A DNA stretch of 64,000 nucleotides from Actinomadura bangladeshensis (GTDB lineage: Bacteria; Actinomycetota; Actinomycetes; Streptosporangiales; Streptosporangiaceae): assembly GCF_004348335.1 (NCBI RefSeq), contig NZ_SMJW01000004.1, forward strand, positions 1 to 64,000, written 5' to 3'. Shown piece after piece: positions 7,839-16,278 of this stretch. Numbering within the stretch: the stretch's first letter is position 1; every line of letters begins with the position of its first letter. The translations under genes were made by a program, and so were the position numbers. Under the pieces are notes generated by a model that was given only the letters and a program-made list of their open reading frames with translations, was not told the DNA's origin and did not search any database.

Positions 7839-8482
7839 CCACCACCGTGAGCGACCAGCGGGCTCTCACCGGCGGCCGCACCGGCCGTCCCCCCTCCCGG
7901 GAGGAGGCTCGGACACTGCGGGTGGTGGTCGTCAACGGCAGCCCGAGCGAGAAGTCCAAGACCGTCGGACTGGTCGGCGTCGTGCTGCGAACACTCACCG
8001 GCGTGCTCGCCGCCCACGACGTCGCGGTCGAGCACACCCGGATCGACGTGTACCGGCTCGGCCCCGCCTTCACCGGAGCCTTCGAGAGGGAGGGCATCGC
8101 CCCTGAGATCGAGGACGCGCTCCGCCGCGCCGAGGAAGCCGACCTGCTCATAGCCGCCACCCCGGTGTTCCGCGGTTCCTATACCGGCCTGTTCAAGCAC
8201 TTCTTCGACCTGGTCGACCAGTACGCACTCGCGAACAAGCCGGTCTTCCTCGCCGCCACCGGCGGCGGGGATCACCACGCGCTGGTCCTGGAACACGCCC
8301 TTCGCCCGTTGTTCGGGTTCTTCCAATCGATGACCCTGCCGGTCGCCGTCTTCGCATCCTCCGGCGACTTCGACGGCACCACGCTCCTCACCCCGCGCGT
8401 CTACGGCCGCATCGAGATGGCCGTCGAGGACGTGAGCGACATCCTCACGCTCGTGGCGACTCGCGGGAGGCCCGCTGACTGA
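7835..8482 (+). CDS. NAD(P)H-dependent FMN reductase partner of the monooxygenase
   Basis: A 215-aa flavodoxin-fold reductase supplying FMNH2 to the luciferase-like enzyme. GTG 7835 overlaps the upstream stop (GTGA), indicating translational coupling. A 25-residue leader precedes the core LRVVVVNGSPSEKSKT, the FMN phosphate-binding loop. ATPVFRGSYTGLFKHFFDLVD is the typical SsuE/MsuE active-site stretch, and AATGGGDHHALVLEHALRPLFGFF completes the family signature. Its dedicated pairing with an LLM enzyme is conserved in other actinobacteria from family knowledge. Confidence 0.92.
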   Translation: MTTTVSDQRALTGGRTGRPPSREEARTLRVVVVNGSPSEKSKTVGLVGVVLRTLTGVLAAHDVAVEHTRIDVYRLGPAFTGAFEREGIAPEIEDALRRAEEADLLIAATPVFRGSYTGLFKHFFDLVDQYALANKPVFLAATGGGDHHALVLEHALRPLFGFFQSMTLPVAVFASSGDFDGTTLLTPRVYGRIEMAVEDVSDILTLVATRGRPAD

Positions 8483-8531
8483 CACCAGCCGCGTCACGGT
8501 GACCACAAAGGAAACAAGCAAGGAGAAAGTC

Positions 8532-9164
8532 ATGCCGCACACACCACTTACCGCCGACAACAGCGCGGTCGTCCTCATCGATCACGAGGTCGGTTTCTCG
8601 AACCTCATCGGATCGCACACGATCGAAGAGAACCTCAACGGCACGCTCGCGCTGGCCAAGACCGCGAAGCTGTTCAACCTGCCGCTGATCGTCACCGCCG
8701 CTCCCGAGGACTTTGCCGCGGGTCCTCTCTACCCCGAACTCGCCCAGGTCCTCGGCGACACTCCCGTCATCCACCGTCCGCCGGTCTTCGACGCTTTCGA
8801 TAACGACCAGTTCGCCGCGGCCGTCGAGGCCGCAGGACGCAAAAAGCTGATCATGGCGGGCATCCAGACCGACGTCTGCCTCGCCCTGACCGCCTTGACC
8901 GCTCTCGACCGCGGCTACGAGGTCTACATCGTCGTCGACGCCTCTGCGGCGACCACCAAGGAGACACACGACACGGCGGTCATGCGCCTCGTCCAGGCCG
9001 GCGCGATCCCCGTCAACTGGCTTGCCGTCGGCTCGGAGATCCTTCGCGGTTGGGTCGACCAGCCGCTCGCACCGGCCTACGGTGAGCTTCTCTACGAGCA
9101 CCTGCCGTCCTGGCGGCACAACCACGTGGCGAGCGACGCCATCGCGAAGTACGCCACCAAGTAG
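8532..9164 (+). CDS. YcaC-like isochorismatase-family cysteine hydrolase
   Basis: A 210-aa cysteine hydrolase of the isochorismatase superfamily, closest by eye to E. coli YcaC (LLVDHQAG..., VCVAFPAL...). ATG 8532 follows AGGAG at 8521-8525; earlier in-frame codons lack a ribosome site. The family Asp lies in VLIDHEVGF and the nucleophile Cys in GIQTDVCLALTAL. The catalytic Lys seen in true isochorismatases is not evident around HRPPVFDAFDN, as in the YcaC subgroup. Third gene of the MarR-controlled operon. It may hydrolyse the product of the monooxygenase step; its substrate is unknown. Confidence 0.88.
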   Translation: MPHTPLTADNSAVVLIDHEVGFSNLIGSHTIEENLNGTLALAKTAKLFNLPLIVTAAPEDFAAGPLYPELAQVLGDTPVIHRPPVFDAFDNDQFAAAVEAAGRKKLIMAGIQTDVCLALTALTALDRGYEVYIVVDASAATTKETHDTAVMRLVQAGAIPVNWLAVGSEILRGWVDQPLAPAYGELLYEHLPSWRHNHVASDAIAKYATK

Positions 9165-9180
9165 CCCCCGAACCGCACCC

Positions 9181-9218
9181 CCGGGCCGGGCGTGCCCCGC
9201 AAAGGCCGCCCGGCCCGG
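9181..9218. terminator. Bidirectional hairpin terminator
   Basis: Arms CCGGGCCGGGCG (9181-9192) and CGCCCGGCCCGG (9207-9218) pair perfectly over 12 bp around a 14-base loop. The hairpin starts 17 bases after the YcaC-like gene stop and faces the end of the minus-strand catabolic operon. No T-tract. Confidence 0.7.
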
Positions 9219-9331
9219 CCTGCCTCTCCGCCGGTGCTCGATTTCAGCCGCGGCCACCAGTTCCCGTGCCGTCGGCCGTTCGCGCGTTTCGGACGGCGGG
9301 TCGCCCCAAGCAGTACGTGATGAGCAGCCGG

Positions 9332-10294
9332 TCAGGCCGGGGCGCGAGTACGGTCGCCTGCCCGCAGTAGTCCGCTGGGGAGGGAGATGTCCAGGATCTC
9401 CTGTGCTCGGTGCCCTGCCGCAAGCAACTCCTCGAGTTCGAAACCCGTCTCCAGGCCGAGATCGTGCGCCATGTAGACGAGTTCCTCGGTCGCGATGTTC
9501 CCGCTCGCACCCGGCGCGAAGGGGCATCCGCCGAGACCGCCGATCGACGAGTCGAGCCAGGTGACATCGGCCAGCAGGGCCGCGTAGGCCGACGCGAGGC
9601 CCGTGCCGCGGGTGTTGTGCAGGTGGACGCCGACGTCCACGCCGGGTGCGATGCGGCGCGCCGCCTCCACCAGCGCCGTCAGCCGGCCCGGTGTCACGGT
9701 GCCGATGGTGTCGGCCAGGCAGAGGCGGTCGGCGCCGCCGTCGATCGCGCGCGCGACGACGTCGCGTGTCCGGGCCGGCGGCGTCTCGCCGTCGAAAGGG
9801 CAGTCCCAGGCCGTCGCGACGATGACCTCGAGCACCCCGCCGGCCTGCCGGACCACGTCCGCCACCTGGGGGACGAGCCGCAGCGCCTGCTCGGTCGTGC
9901 GCCCGACGTTGGCCTTGCTGTGCCCGTCCGCCGCGGAGACGACGTAGTCGACCTCGACGATGCCGGCCGCGACGGCCCTCTCCGCTCCTCTCACACCGGC
10001 GACCAGGGCGGACCACCGGACGTCGGGCCACCGCGGCAGGGCCGCGGCCAGGTCCGCCGCGTCCGCGAGCGCGGGGACCGCGCGCGGCGAGACGAACGAC
10101 GTCGCCTCGATACGGCGGGCGCCCGCTCGGACGAGGTGCTCGATGATGTCGAGTTTGGCCTCGGTGGAGATGGGCCGTTCGTTCTGCAGCCCGTCGCGCG
10201 GGCCCACTTCGCGGATGTCGAGACGGGAGCGGGTCGCAGTCGTCATCGGCGGTGCCGCCGGTTCGCGCCCCGCGGCTTCAGATGACGCCTTCAT
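9332..10294 (-). CDS. Hydroxymethylglutaryl-CoA lyase family enzyme
   Basis: A 320-aa TIM-barrel lyase of the HMG-CoA lyase family, predicted to cleave a 3-hydroxy-3-alkylglutaryl-type CoA ester to acetyl-CoA and a keto acid. ATG 10294 is supported by GAGGAG 7 bases upstream and overlaps the preceding stop by 17 bases. Catalytic landmarks are GPRDGLQNE near residue 31, HLHNTRGTG carrying the two metal histidines, and GGLGGCPFAPGASGN with the active-site Cys. Last gene of the long minus-strand operon, directly after a CoA-transferase that could make its substrate. Whether the true substrate is HMG-CoA or a pathway-specific analogue is open. Confidence 0.9.
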   Translation of the reverse strand: MKASSEAAGREPAAPPMTTATRSRLDIREVGPRDGLQNERPISTEAKLDIIEHLVRAGARRIEATSFVSPRAVPALADAADLAAALPRWPDVRWSALVAGVRGAERAVAAGIVEVDYVVSAADGHSKANVGRTTEQALRLVPQVADVVRQAGGVLEVIVATAWDCPFDGETPPARTRDVVARAIDGGADRLCLADTIGTVTPGRLTALVEAARRIAPGVDVGVHLHNTRGTGLASAYAALLADVTWLDSSIGGLGGCPFAPGASGNIATEELVYMAHDLGLETGFELEELLAAGHRAQEILDISLPSGLLRAGDRTRAPA

Positions 10295-11534
10295 CGGCCA
10301 GCTCCTCAAGGTCGTTCGCTGTCAGCCCGAGTAGTTCGGGATACACGTCGGCGTTGTGCGCCCCCGGCACCGCGGGACCGGCCCACCGCACCGAACCGGG
10401 CGTGGCGGAGAACCGGGGGACCACTCCCGGCCCGAGCACCTCCTCGCCGAGCCGCTCGTCGAAATGCGGAGTGAGCATGCCCCGGGCCAGGAACTGGGGG
10501 TCGCTGACGACCTGGTCCACCTTGTACACGGGGCCGACGGCGACACCGCTGTCGGCCAGCACCTCCTGGATATGGCGGGCGTCGTGCCGTCCGGCCCATT
10601 CGGCGACGATGCCCTCGATGGCGTCCTGGTTGGCGGCACGGGCCTCGTGGTCGCGGTAGCGCGGGTCGGTGGCGAGCTCAGGCCGGCCCATCACCTCGCA
10701 CAGCCGCTTGAACAGGGTGTCCTGATTCGCGGCGATGACGACCCAGATCCCGTCCTTGGAGCGGAACAGGTTCGAGGGCGCGATCCCTTCCAGGCGCGTC
10801 CCGCCCGGTTCGCGGATCCTGCCGAGGCGATCGAATTCGGGGATGACCGACTCCAGCAGCGCGAGGCAGGATTCGGTGAGCGCGACGTCGACGACCTGGC
10901 CCTCGCCCGTGCGGTCTCGGTGCAGGAGTGCGGCGAGGACGCCCTGGACCGCGAACATGCCGGCGAGCGAGTCTCCGAGCGAGATGCCCATGCGCGGCGG
11001 CGCCTGCCCGGGGTATCCGTTCAGGGCCCGGAGACCGCTCATGGCCTCGGCCACGGAGGCGTAGCCGGCGCGGTGACTGTAGGGTCCGGTCTGCCCGAAG
11101 CCGGAGATCTGGCAGAGGACGATCCCCGGGTTGGCGCGCCGCATGCGCGGATAGCCGATGTTCCAGCGTTCGAGCGTGCCCGGACGGAAGTTCTCCACCA
11201 CCACGTCCGCGGTGGCGACCATGGCCAGCAGGAGCCGCTGCGCCCGCTCGGTGCGGAGGTCGAGCGTGACGCAGCGCTTGTTCCGGGCGTGCACGGTCCA
11301 CCACAGCTTGTGCCCCCGGTACGACTCCTGCCCCCAGTGGCGCAGGGGGTCCGGTCGTCCCGGGGCCTCGACCTTGATCACGTCGGCCCCGAGGTCCGCG
11401 AGCAGGCGGCCCGCGAACGGGCCGGCGACGACGGAACCGAGTTCGATGACGCGCACTCCGGCCAGCGGTCCGGACGTGCCTGGCCCGGCGGGCCGGTCTT
11501 CACCCCGGTCGTCGGGCGGAACTGTGCCGGTCAT
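10278..11534 (-). CDS. Class III (CaiB/BaiF) CoA-transferase
   Basis: A 418-aa family III CoA-transferase moving CoA between carboxylic acids. ATG 11534 has AGGAG just upstream. Family motifs: GPLAGVRVIELGSVVAGPFAGRLLADLGADVIKVE, NKRCVTLDL, and the nucleophilic Asp in RMGISLGDSLAGMFA. C-terminal helices contain GVAVGPVYKVDQVVSDPQ. It overlaps the HMG-CoA-lyase-like gene, so the pair probably activates and then cleaves a dicarboxylic hydroxyacid, as SUGCT-type CoA-transferases and HMG-CoA lyase would. Part of the GntR-controlled operon. Confidence 0.93.
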   Translation of the reverse strand: MTGTVPPDDRGEDRPAGPGTSGPLAGVRVIELGSVVAGPFAGRLLADLGADVIKVEAPGRPDPLRHWGQESYRGHKLWWTVHARNKRCVTLDLRTERAQRLLLAMVATADVVVENFRPGTLERWNIGYPRMRRANPGIVLCQISGFGQTGPYSHRAGYASVAEAMSGLRALNGYPGQAPPRMGISLGDSLAGMFAVQGVLAALLHRDRTGEGQVVDVALTESCLALLESVIPEFDRLGRIREPGGTRLEGIAPSNLFRSKDGIWVVIAANQDTLFKRLCEVMGRPELATDPRYRDHEARAANQDAIEGIVAEWAGRHDARHIQEVLADSGVAVGPVYKVDQVVSDPQFLARGMLTPHFDERLGEEVLGPGVVPRFSATPGSVRWAGPAVPGAHNADVYPELLGLTANDLEELADEGVI

Positions 11535-11562
11535 GACTCTCCTGAATAGTGGAAGCGGCTGG

Positions 11563-12516
11563 TCAGAACGGAGGCGGGGTCCACAGGCCCGGGTCGGGGT
11601 CACCGACCGCGACCGGGATGAACTCGTCGATGGGACCCGCCGTCCCCCACTGGTCGGCCTCCTCGCCGTCGCCCTCCCACCGGCAGGGCACCCAGGTGCT
11701 CTCGTCGACCTGCAGCAGCGCGGTCGTGTACTCGACCACGTTGCCGTCCGGCGATCGGAAGTAGGAGAAGGTGTTGTCGCCCGGCCCGTGCCGCCCGGGA
11801 CCCCAGAGCGCGGGGAACCCGGCCCTGGTCATGCGTCCGGTCCCCCGCATGTACTCCTCGACGCCGCGCATCTCGAACGAGACATGGTTGAGGGAGGCGT
11901 GGGCGGCGGCCGCGAACCCCAGCGTGTGGTGATCGCGCCCGCAGCGCATGAAGACCATCCGGTCCTCCACCCAGTCGGAGATCCGGAAGCCCAGATGGCG
12001 TTCGTAGAAGGCGATCGTCCGCGCCAGGTTCGCGGTGTTGAACACCACGTGGCTGAGCTTGCTCGGGATGTCCTCGCGCTCCTCGAGCACCCGCGCCTCG
12101 CGGGTCGCGACGCCGCAGGAGATCTCGATGAGGCGGCCGTCGGGGTCGAAGAACCGGAACCCGTAACCTCCGCCGGGAGCCGTCAGCGACGCCGGCGTGA
12201 GGTCGAGCCGCACTCCGGCCCGCGCGAGGGACTCGGCCAGCCGGTCGACCTCGGCGGGTGTCGGGACGGCGAGTGCCAGCAGGTCGAGGCGCCTCTGCTC
12301 GGCCGCGCGCACGCGGAGCACGAACTGCTCCTCGCTGCCGTCGGCGGAGAAGAAGGTCACCCCGGTGTCGTCCACGACGGGCCGCAGACCCCAGGTCGAG
12401 CCATAGAAGTCGACCGACCTGTGGTAGTCGGGGACGCCGATGGCGAGATATCGCGTGTGCGTGATCGGTGACACGCTGGGAGCGGACCGCTCTTCGAGAG
12501 GCAGGGGAGTGGGCAC
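11563..12516 (-). CDS. Type I extradiol (VOC-superfamily) ring-cleavage dioxygenase
   Basis: A 317-aa two-domain vicinal-oxygen-chelate dioxygenase expected to cleave a catechol- or hydroquinone-like ring using Fe(II) and O2. GTG 12516 follows GAGGAG and overlaps the upstream TAG by one base. The C-terminal half holds the metal triad: His in KLSHVVFNTAN, His in SLNHVSFEM and Glu in GNVVEYTTAL. The N-terminal half is the non-catalytic VOC repeat. It sits between an MDR oxidoreductase and a CoA-transferase, and a FAH-type hydrolase two genes upstream could process its product. Confidence 0.92.
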   Translation of the reverse strand: MPTPLPLEERSAPSVSPITHTRYLAIGVPDYHRSVDFYGSTWGLRPVVDDTGVTFFSADGSEEQFVLRVRAAEQRRLDLLALAVPTPAEVDRLAESLARAGVRLDLTPASLTAPGGGYGFRFFDPDGRLIEISCGVATREARVLEEREDIPSKLSHVVFNTANLARTIAFYERHLGFRISDWVEDRMVFMRCGRDHHTLGFAAAAHASLNHVSFEMRGVEEYMRGTGRMTRAGFPALWGPGRHGPGDNTFSYFRSPDGNVVEYTTALLQVDESTWVPCRWEGDGEEADQWGTAGPIDEFIPVAVGDPDPGLWTPPPF

Positions 12517-13601
12517 TATGACTCCTCGGTGTCGTGATCGTTCGGGTGGGAGGCGCCCGGCGGGCCGTCCTCACTCACCCGGATGAGTGTGCGGCCGATC
12601 GTCTTCCGGGCGGCGATCAGGCGGTGCACGTCCGGGAGATCGTCGAGTGTGAACTCCTCGACGAGCGGGGGCGCCGGCAACCGCCCCTGCTCGACGTGCC
12701 TCCAGACCGCGGTCACGACGTCCTGGCCGGGGATGTTCACGCCGATGATCGACTGGCGGTTGAGGTACAGCCGGCGGATGTCGACGCTGACGACTCCACC
12801 GCCGTGCGCCCCGCAGGTGACGAGGCGTCCGCCGGACGCCAGCAGCCGCAGCGTGTCCTCGAACAGCGCGGGGTTGGAGATGTTGTCCGCGACGAGGTCG
12901 ACTCCGCCCGGACCGGTGATCCTGCGTACGTCCTCGGTCCAGTCCGGCCGGGAGTAGTCGACGACCGAGTCGATGCCGAGGAGTTCCCGGAGCCGGTCGG
13001 CCTTCCACCGCGCGCCGACCGCCGCGACGACGTGCGCACCCAGCGAGCGGGCGACCTGGACGCAGGCCAGACCGAGACCGCCGGCCGCGGCCATGACCAG
13101 TACGCGGTCGCCGGGGCGGACCATCCCGTTGACGCTGATCAGGTTCCAGGCGACCGGGTAGGTGATGGCCATGGTGGACGCCTCGGCGAATCCGATGCCG
13201 TCCGGAATGGGCACCACGAGTTCTTCGGGCACCGTGACGAACTCGGCCTGGCCGCCGTCGCGCTGTATGCCGAGCACTTCGTGCCGGTCGCAGAACGGAC
13301 GTCCGCCGCGGCAGGGCCCGCACGAACCGCACGGCTGGAAGCCGCCGACGGTGACGCGGTCACCGACCCGGAACCGGGTCGCCCCGGCCCCGGTCCCGGC
13401 GACCACCCCGGCGGGGTCCTGCCCGAGGATCCTGGGCAGCTCCGTGATCGGCAGCGTGCGCGCCTGCACGTCGAAGGACGCCGTGGTGACGGTGCGGACC
13501 GCGACCAGCACCTCGCCGGGGCCAGGTGTCGGCCGCGGCCACGACCGGACGTACGACCCGTCCGGCTCGCCGCGCCTCTCCAGGACGGCCGCCCGCATCA
13601 T
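12516..13601 (-). CDS. Zinc-type MDR alcohol dehydrogenase/quinone reductase homologue
   Basis: A 361-aa medium-chain dehydrogenase/reductase using NAD(P)H. Tandem ATGs at 13601 and 13598; neither has a strong ribosome site, and the gene follows the FAH gene by 11 bases. The structural zinc lobe is present as CGSCGPCRGGRPFC. The catalytic zinc ligands are replaced: TTASFDVQAR where Cys is expected, and GQDPAG where alcohol dehydrogenases have GHE. The cofactor loop is AAAGGLGLACVQVARSLGA. This points to a reductase of enoyl or quinone substrates more than to a classical alcohol dehydrogenase. Operon member; substrate unknown. Confidence 0.87.
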   Translation of the reverse strand: MMRAAVLERRGEPDGSYVRSWPRPTPGPGEVLVAVRTVTTASFDVQARTLPITELPRILGQDPAGVVAGTGAGATRFRVGDRVTVGGFQPCGSCGPCRGGRPFCDRHEVLGIQRDGGQAEFVTVPEELVVPIPDGIGFAEASTMAITYPVAWNLISVNGMVRPGDRVLVMAAAGGLGLACVQVARSLGAHVVAAVGARWKADRLRELLGIDSVVDYSRPDWTEDVRRITGPGGVDLVADNISNPALFEDTLRLLASGGRLVTCGAHGGGVVSVDIRRLYLNRQSIIGVNIPGQDVVTAVWRHVEQGRLPAPPLVEEFTLDDLPDVHRLIAARKTIGRTLIRVSEDGPPGASHPNDHDTEES

Positions 13602-13612
13602 CGCCCGACCCG

Positions 13613-14590
13613 TCACGCCAGGCCACCCGGCACGGCGGACGCGGCGGACGCGGCGCCGTCCTGCCCGACCAGCGTCGTCTCCACCCGCCCCAGCGACTCG
13701 ACCTCGACGGCGACGTGGTCGCCGGCGGCGAGGTACTCGGGCGGACGGCGGCCATGACCGACGCCCGCCGGAGTGCCGGTGGCGATGACGTCGCCCGGCT
13801 CCAGGGTCATGATGCGGGACAGGTGCTCGATGATCTGCCAGAAGCCGAACACCATGTCGCTGGTGGAGCCGTCCTGCTTCAGGCGGCCGTTCACCCACGA
13901 CCGCACCCACAGCTTCTCCGGCGCGGCGACGAAGCGCGCCGGCGTGACGAACGGCGCCATCGGCTTGAACCCGTCGTGCGCCTTGGTCATGACCCAGTCG
14001 ATGCCGACCGCGGGTGCGTTCGGACCGCTCCAGTCCCGCGCGGACAGGTCGTTGAGCACCGCGAACCCCGCCACGTGACCGGGGGCGTCGGCGGCCTGCA
14101 CATTGCGGGCGGGGCGGCCGATGACGACGGCGACCTCGGCCTCCCAGTCGATCCGCTCGGCGATCGCGGGGACGGCGACCCGCTGGCCCGTCCCCACCAG
14201 CGTCGTGGTCGGCGGGGCCAGGAAGCTGTACGGGTAGGCGGACAGCGCGTCGAGGCTGAACCCCATCTCCCGGATGTGGTCCTTGTAGTTGGTGCCGATG
14301 CAGATGAGCTTCCGCGGGTGCGTCACCGGCGCCTGCCAGCGCAGGGACCCCTCGTCCAGCGGCCTCGCCGCCGGACCGCCCGCCAGGGCCTCGGCGATCC
14401 CGTCGAGGACGGCGTCCCAGCCGCTTTCGATCAGGTCCTGGACGGAACTCGCGGGCGGGGCCGCCGGCACCAGTTCCGCCAGGTCGTACAGCGAGCCCAG
14501 CGACTCCACGACCACCGTCCGCCCGTCACCGCGGATCGCCGTCCCGAGACGGAAGGCCGGCACATCTGAGGACTGAATGTCCGCACTCAC
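13613..14590 (-). CDS. Fumarylacetoacetate hydrolase family protein
   Basis: A 325-aa FAH-fold enzyme that hydrolyses or decarboxylates beta-diketo ring-cleavage products. GTG 14590 has GGGAG 6 bases upstream. Metal-binding and catalytic motifs are intact: CIGTNYKDH, IDWEAEVAVVIG (two acidic ligands), GFAVLNDLSARDW, KAHDGFKPMAPF and ATGTPAGVG. N-terminal about 85 residues form the usual FAH lid. Located between the importer genes and the MDR gene. Together with the VOC dioxygenase it looks like an aromatic meta-cleavage module. Confidence 0.92.
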   Translation of the reverse strand: MSADIQSSDVPAFRLGTAIRGDGRTVVVESLGSLYDLAELVPAAPPASSVQDLIESGWDAVLDGIAEALAGGPAARPLDEGSLRWQAPVTHPRKLICIGTNYKDHIREMGFSLDALSAYPYSFLAPPTTTLVGTGQRVAVPAIAERIDWEAEVAVVIGRPARNVQAADAPGHVAGFAVLNDLSARDWSGPNAPAVGIDWVMTKAHDGFKPMAPFVTPARFVAAPEKLWVRSWVNGRLKQDGSTSDMVFGFWQIIEHLSRIMTLEPGDVIATGTPAGVGHGRRPPEYLAAGDHVAVEVESLGRVETTLVGQDGAASAASAVPGGLA

Positions 14591-14632
14591 AGAATTCTCC
14601 CTTTGCCGTTCAGCATGAGATCGACCCGCACG

Positions 14633-15409
14633 TCAGCGAACGTCCGTCACGGTCCGGCCGCCGGCGGCTTCGTCGGAGCCGAACAGGGCGGCGATGCGCT
14701 TGCGGTGTTCGCCGAATTCGGCGGTCGCCGGGTCACGGGGATAGGGCATGTCCACGTCGATGTCCGCGAGGATCCCCGTCGGTTTCGGGGAGCAGACGAC
14801 GACGCGGCTGCCCACGACAAGGGCTTCCTCGATGTCGTGGGTGACCAGCACGATGGTGAGCGCGGTGCGTTCCCAGAGCGACACGATCTCCTGCCGGAGG
14901 CGCCGCCGCGTCTGCACGTCGAGCGCGCTGAACGGCTCGTCCATCATCAGCACGCTCGGTTCCACCGACAGCGCCCGGGCGATCGAGACCCGCTGCTGCT
15001 CCCCGCCGGAGAGCGCGTGCGCGGGGCGGTCCGCCAGGGCGCCGATGCCCACCGTCTCCAGGAAGCCGCGGGCGCGTTCCCGGATCTCGCGCCTCGAGCC
15101 CTCGACACCGCGCAGCTTCATGCCGAGGACCACGTTGTCCAGCGCGGTTCGCCACGGCGCCAGGCGGGCGGCCTGGAAGACGTACGCGAGCCGGTCCCAT
15201 GATTGCGCCGCCGGACGGCCGTCCACGGTGACGCTGCCGCCGTGGTGGTCGGCGAGTCCGCCGAGGATGCGCAGCATCGTCGACTTGCCGCAGCCGCTCG
15301 GCCCGAGCAGCGTGACCAGTTCCCCGTCGCGGATGCCGAGATCGATGCCGTCGATGACGACCTCGTCGCCGAACCGGACTTCCAGGTTCCGGATGTCCAG
15401 GGTGCTCAC
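14633..15409 (-). CDS. ABC transporter ATP-binding protein (SsuB/TauB/NrtD type)
   Basis: A 258-aa ATPase energising the importer encoded just upstream. GTG 15409 overlaps the permease stop by 4 bases. Walker A is GPSGCGKST, the Q-loop lies in YVFQAARLAPWRT, the signature is LSGGEQQRV, Walker B is LMMDEPFSALD, and the switch His is in VTHDIEEAL. This subfamily serves sulfonate, taurine, nitrate and aromatic-acid or pyridine-derivative uptake, so the solute is probably the pathway substrate. Confidence 0.95.
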   Translation of the reverse strand: MSTLDIRNLEVRFGDEVVIDGIDLGIRDGELVTLLGPSGCGKSTMLRILGGLADHHGGSVTVDGRPAAQSWDRLAYVFQAARLAPWRTALDNVVLGMKLRGVEGSRREIRERARGFLETVGIGALADRPAHALSGGEQQRVSIARALSVEPSVLMMDEPFSALDVQTRRRLRQEIVSLWERTALTIVLVTHDIEEALVVGSRVVVCSPKPTGILADIDVDMPYPRDPATAEFGEHRKRIAALFGSDEAAGGRTVTDVR

Positions 15410-16278
15410 CGCGCCACCGCCGTTCCGGTCCGCTTGGCGAACCAATGTGCCAGGGGGTCGAAGAGGAGCCGTTCCACCACGCTGACGATCACGAGGACCA
15501 CGACGATCGTGGCGAAGACCGTCGGCGAGTCGAAGGACTGCCTCGCCCGGTTCATGACGAGTCCCAGCCCGGTCTGCGAGCCGAAGAACTCGGCGATGAG
15601 CGCGACCTTCCACCCCACCGAGAAGGAGAGGCGGGCCGCGGCGAAGATGTAGGGCACCAGCAGCGGCAGCTCGATCGAGAAGAGCACACGGACCCGCGAC
15701 CGGGTGAAACTGCGGCCCATCTCCAGCAGTCCGGGGTCGAGCGCGCGTTTGCCCTCCCACAGGTTGACCAGGCAGAAGGGGATCGTGATCGCGGTCACCA
15801 CGAAGACGACCGAGAAGTCCCCGACACCGAACCAGATGACGCCGAGGATCGCCCAGCCGAGAGCCGGGACGCTGTTGAAGAACGGCAGCACCCGCTTGCC
15901 GATCAGCAGTTCGGTGACCGGTGCGACGCCGGCCAGGAAGACGAGCAGGCTGCCGATGCACGTGGCAAGCAGCACCGCCAGCACGATCCGGCCCATCGAG
16001 GTCCAGGTGTGCACCGCGCCCTCGCCGATCAGCAGGTCGATGCTCTCCCGGCCCACCTCGACGGGATTCGGCAGTTCGGCCGCGGAGACGTTCGCCGAGT
16101 ACCAGAACCACGCCGCGAGCAGCAGCAGCGGCACACCGTCGGCCAGCAGGTGGGCGAGGATCCGGCGGCGGCCGGGCCGCGCCGCTCCGCCGCCGGGGAC
16201 GGGGTCGTGGTCCCGCGCCCCGCGTCCGGTGCCGCCCTGCTCGTCCAGGACCATGGCGCCCATGCCGTGCTCACTCAC
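15406..16278 (-). CDS. ABC transporter permease (SsuC/TauC type)
   Basis: A 290-aa inner-membrane permease with about six helices. GTG 16278 overlaps the end of the binding-protein gene by 8 bases. A 45-residue charged N-terminus precedes the first helix (GVPLLLLAAWFWYSA). The EAA-type coupling loop is recognisable around LLEMGRSFTRSRVRVLFSIELPLLVPYIFAAARLS, followed by the family sequence GWKVALIAEFFGSQTGLGLVMNRA. It works with the ATPase and lipoprotein on either side. Confidence 0.94.
   Translation of the reverse strand: MSEHGMGAMVLDEQGGTGRGARDHDPVPGGGAARPGRRRILAHLLADGVPLLLLAAWFWYSANVSAAELPNPVEVGRESIDLLIGEGAVHTWTSMGRIVLAVLLATCIGSLLVFLAGVAPVTELLIGKRVLPFFNSVPALGWAILGVIWFGVGDFSVVFVVTAITIPFCLVNLWEGKRALDPGLLEMGRSFTRSRVRVLFSIELPLLVPYIFAAARLSFSVGWKVALIAEFFGSQTGLGLVMNRARQSFDSPTVFATIVVVLVIVSVVERLLFDPLAHWFAKRTGTAVAR

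Noticed and set aside
7835-8482. Annotation of the flavin reductase as a quinone reductase (WrbA type)
   Set aside because: The VNGSPSEKSKT loop, the active-site stretch and the dedicated LLM partner fit the SsuE/MsuE-like FMN reductase group better.
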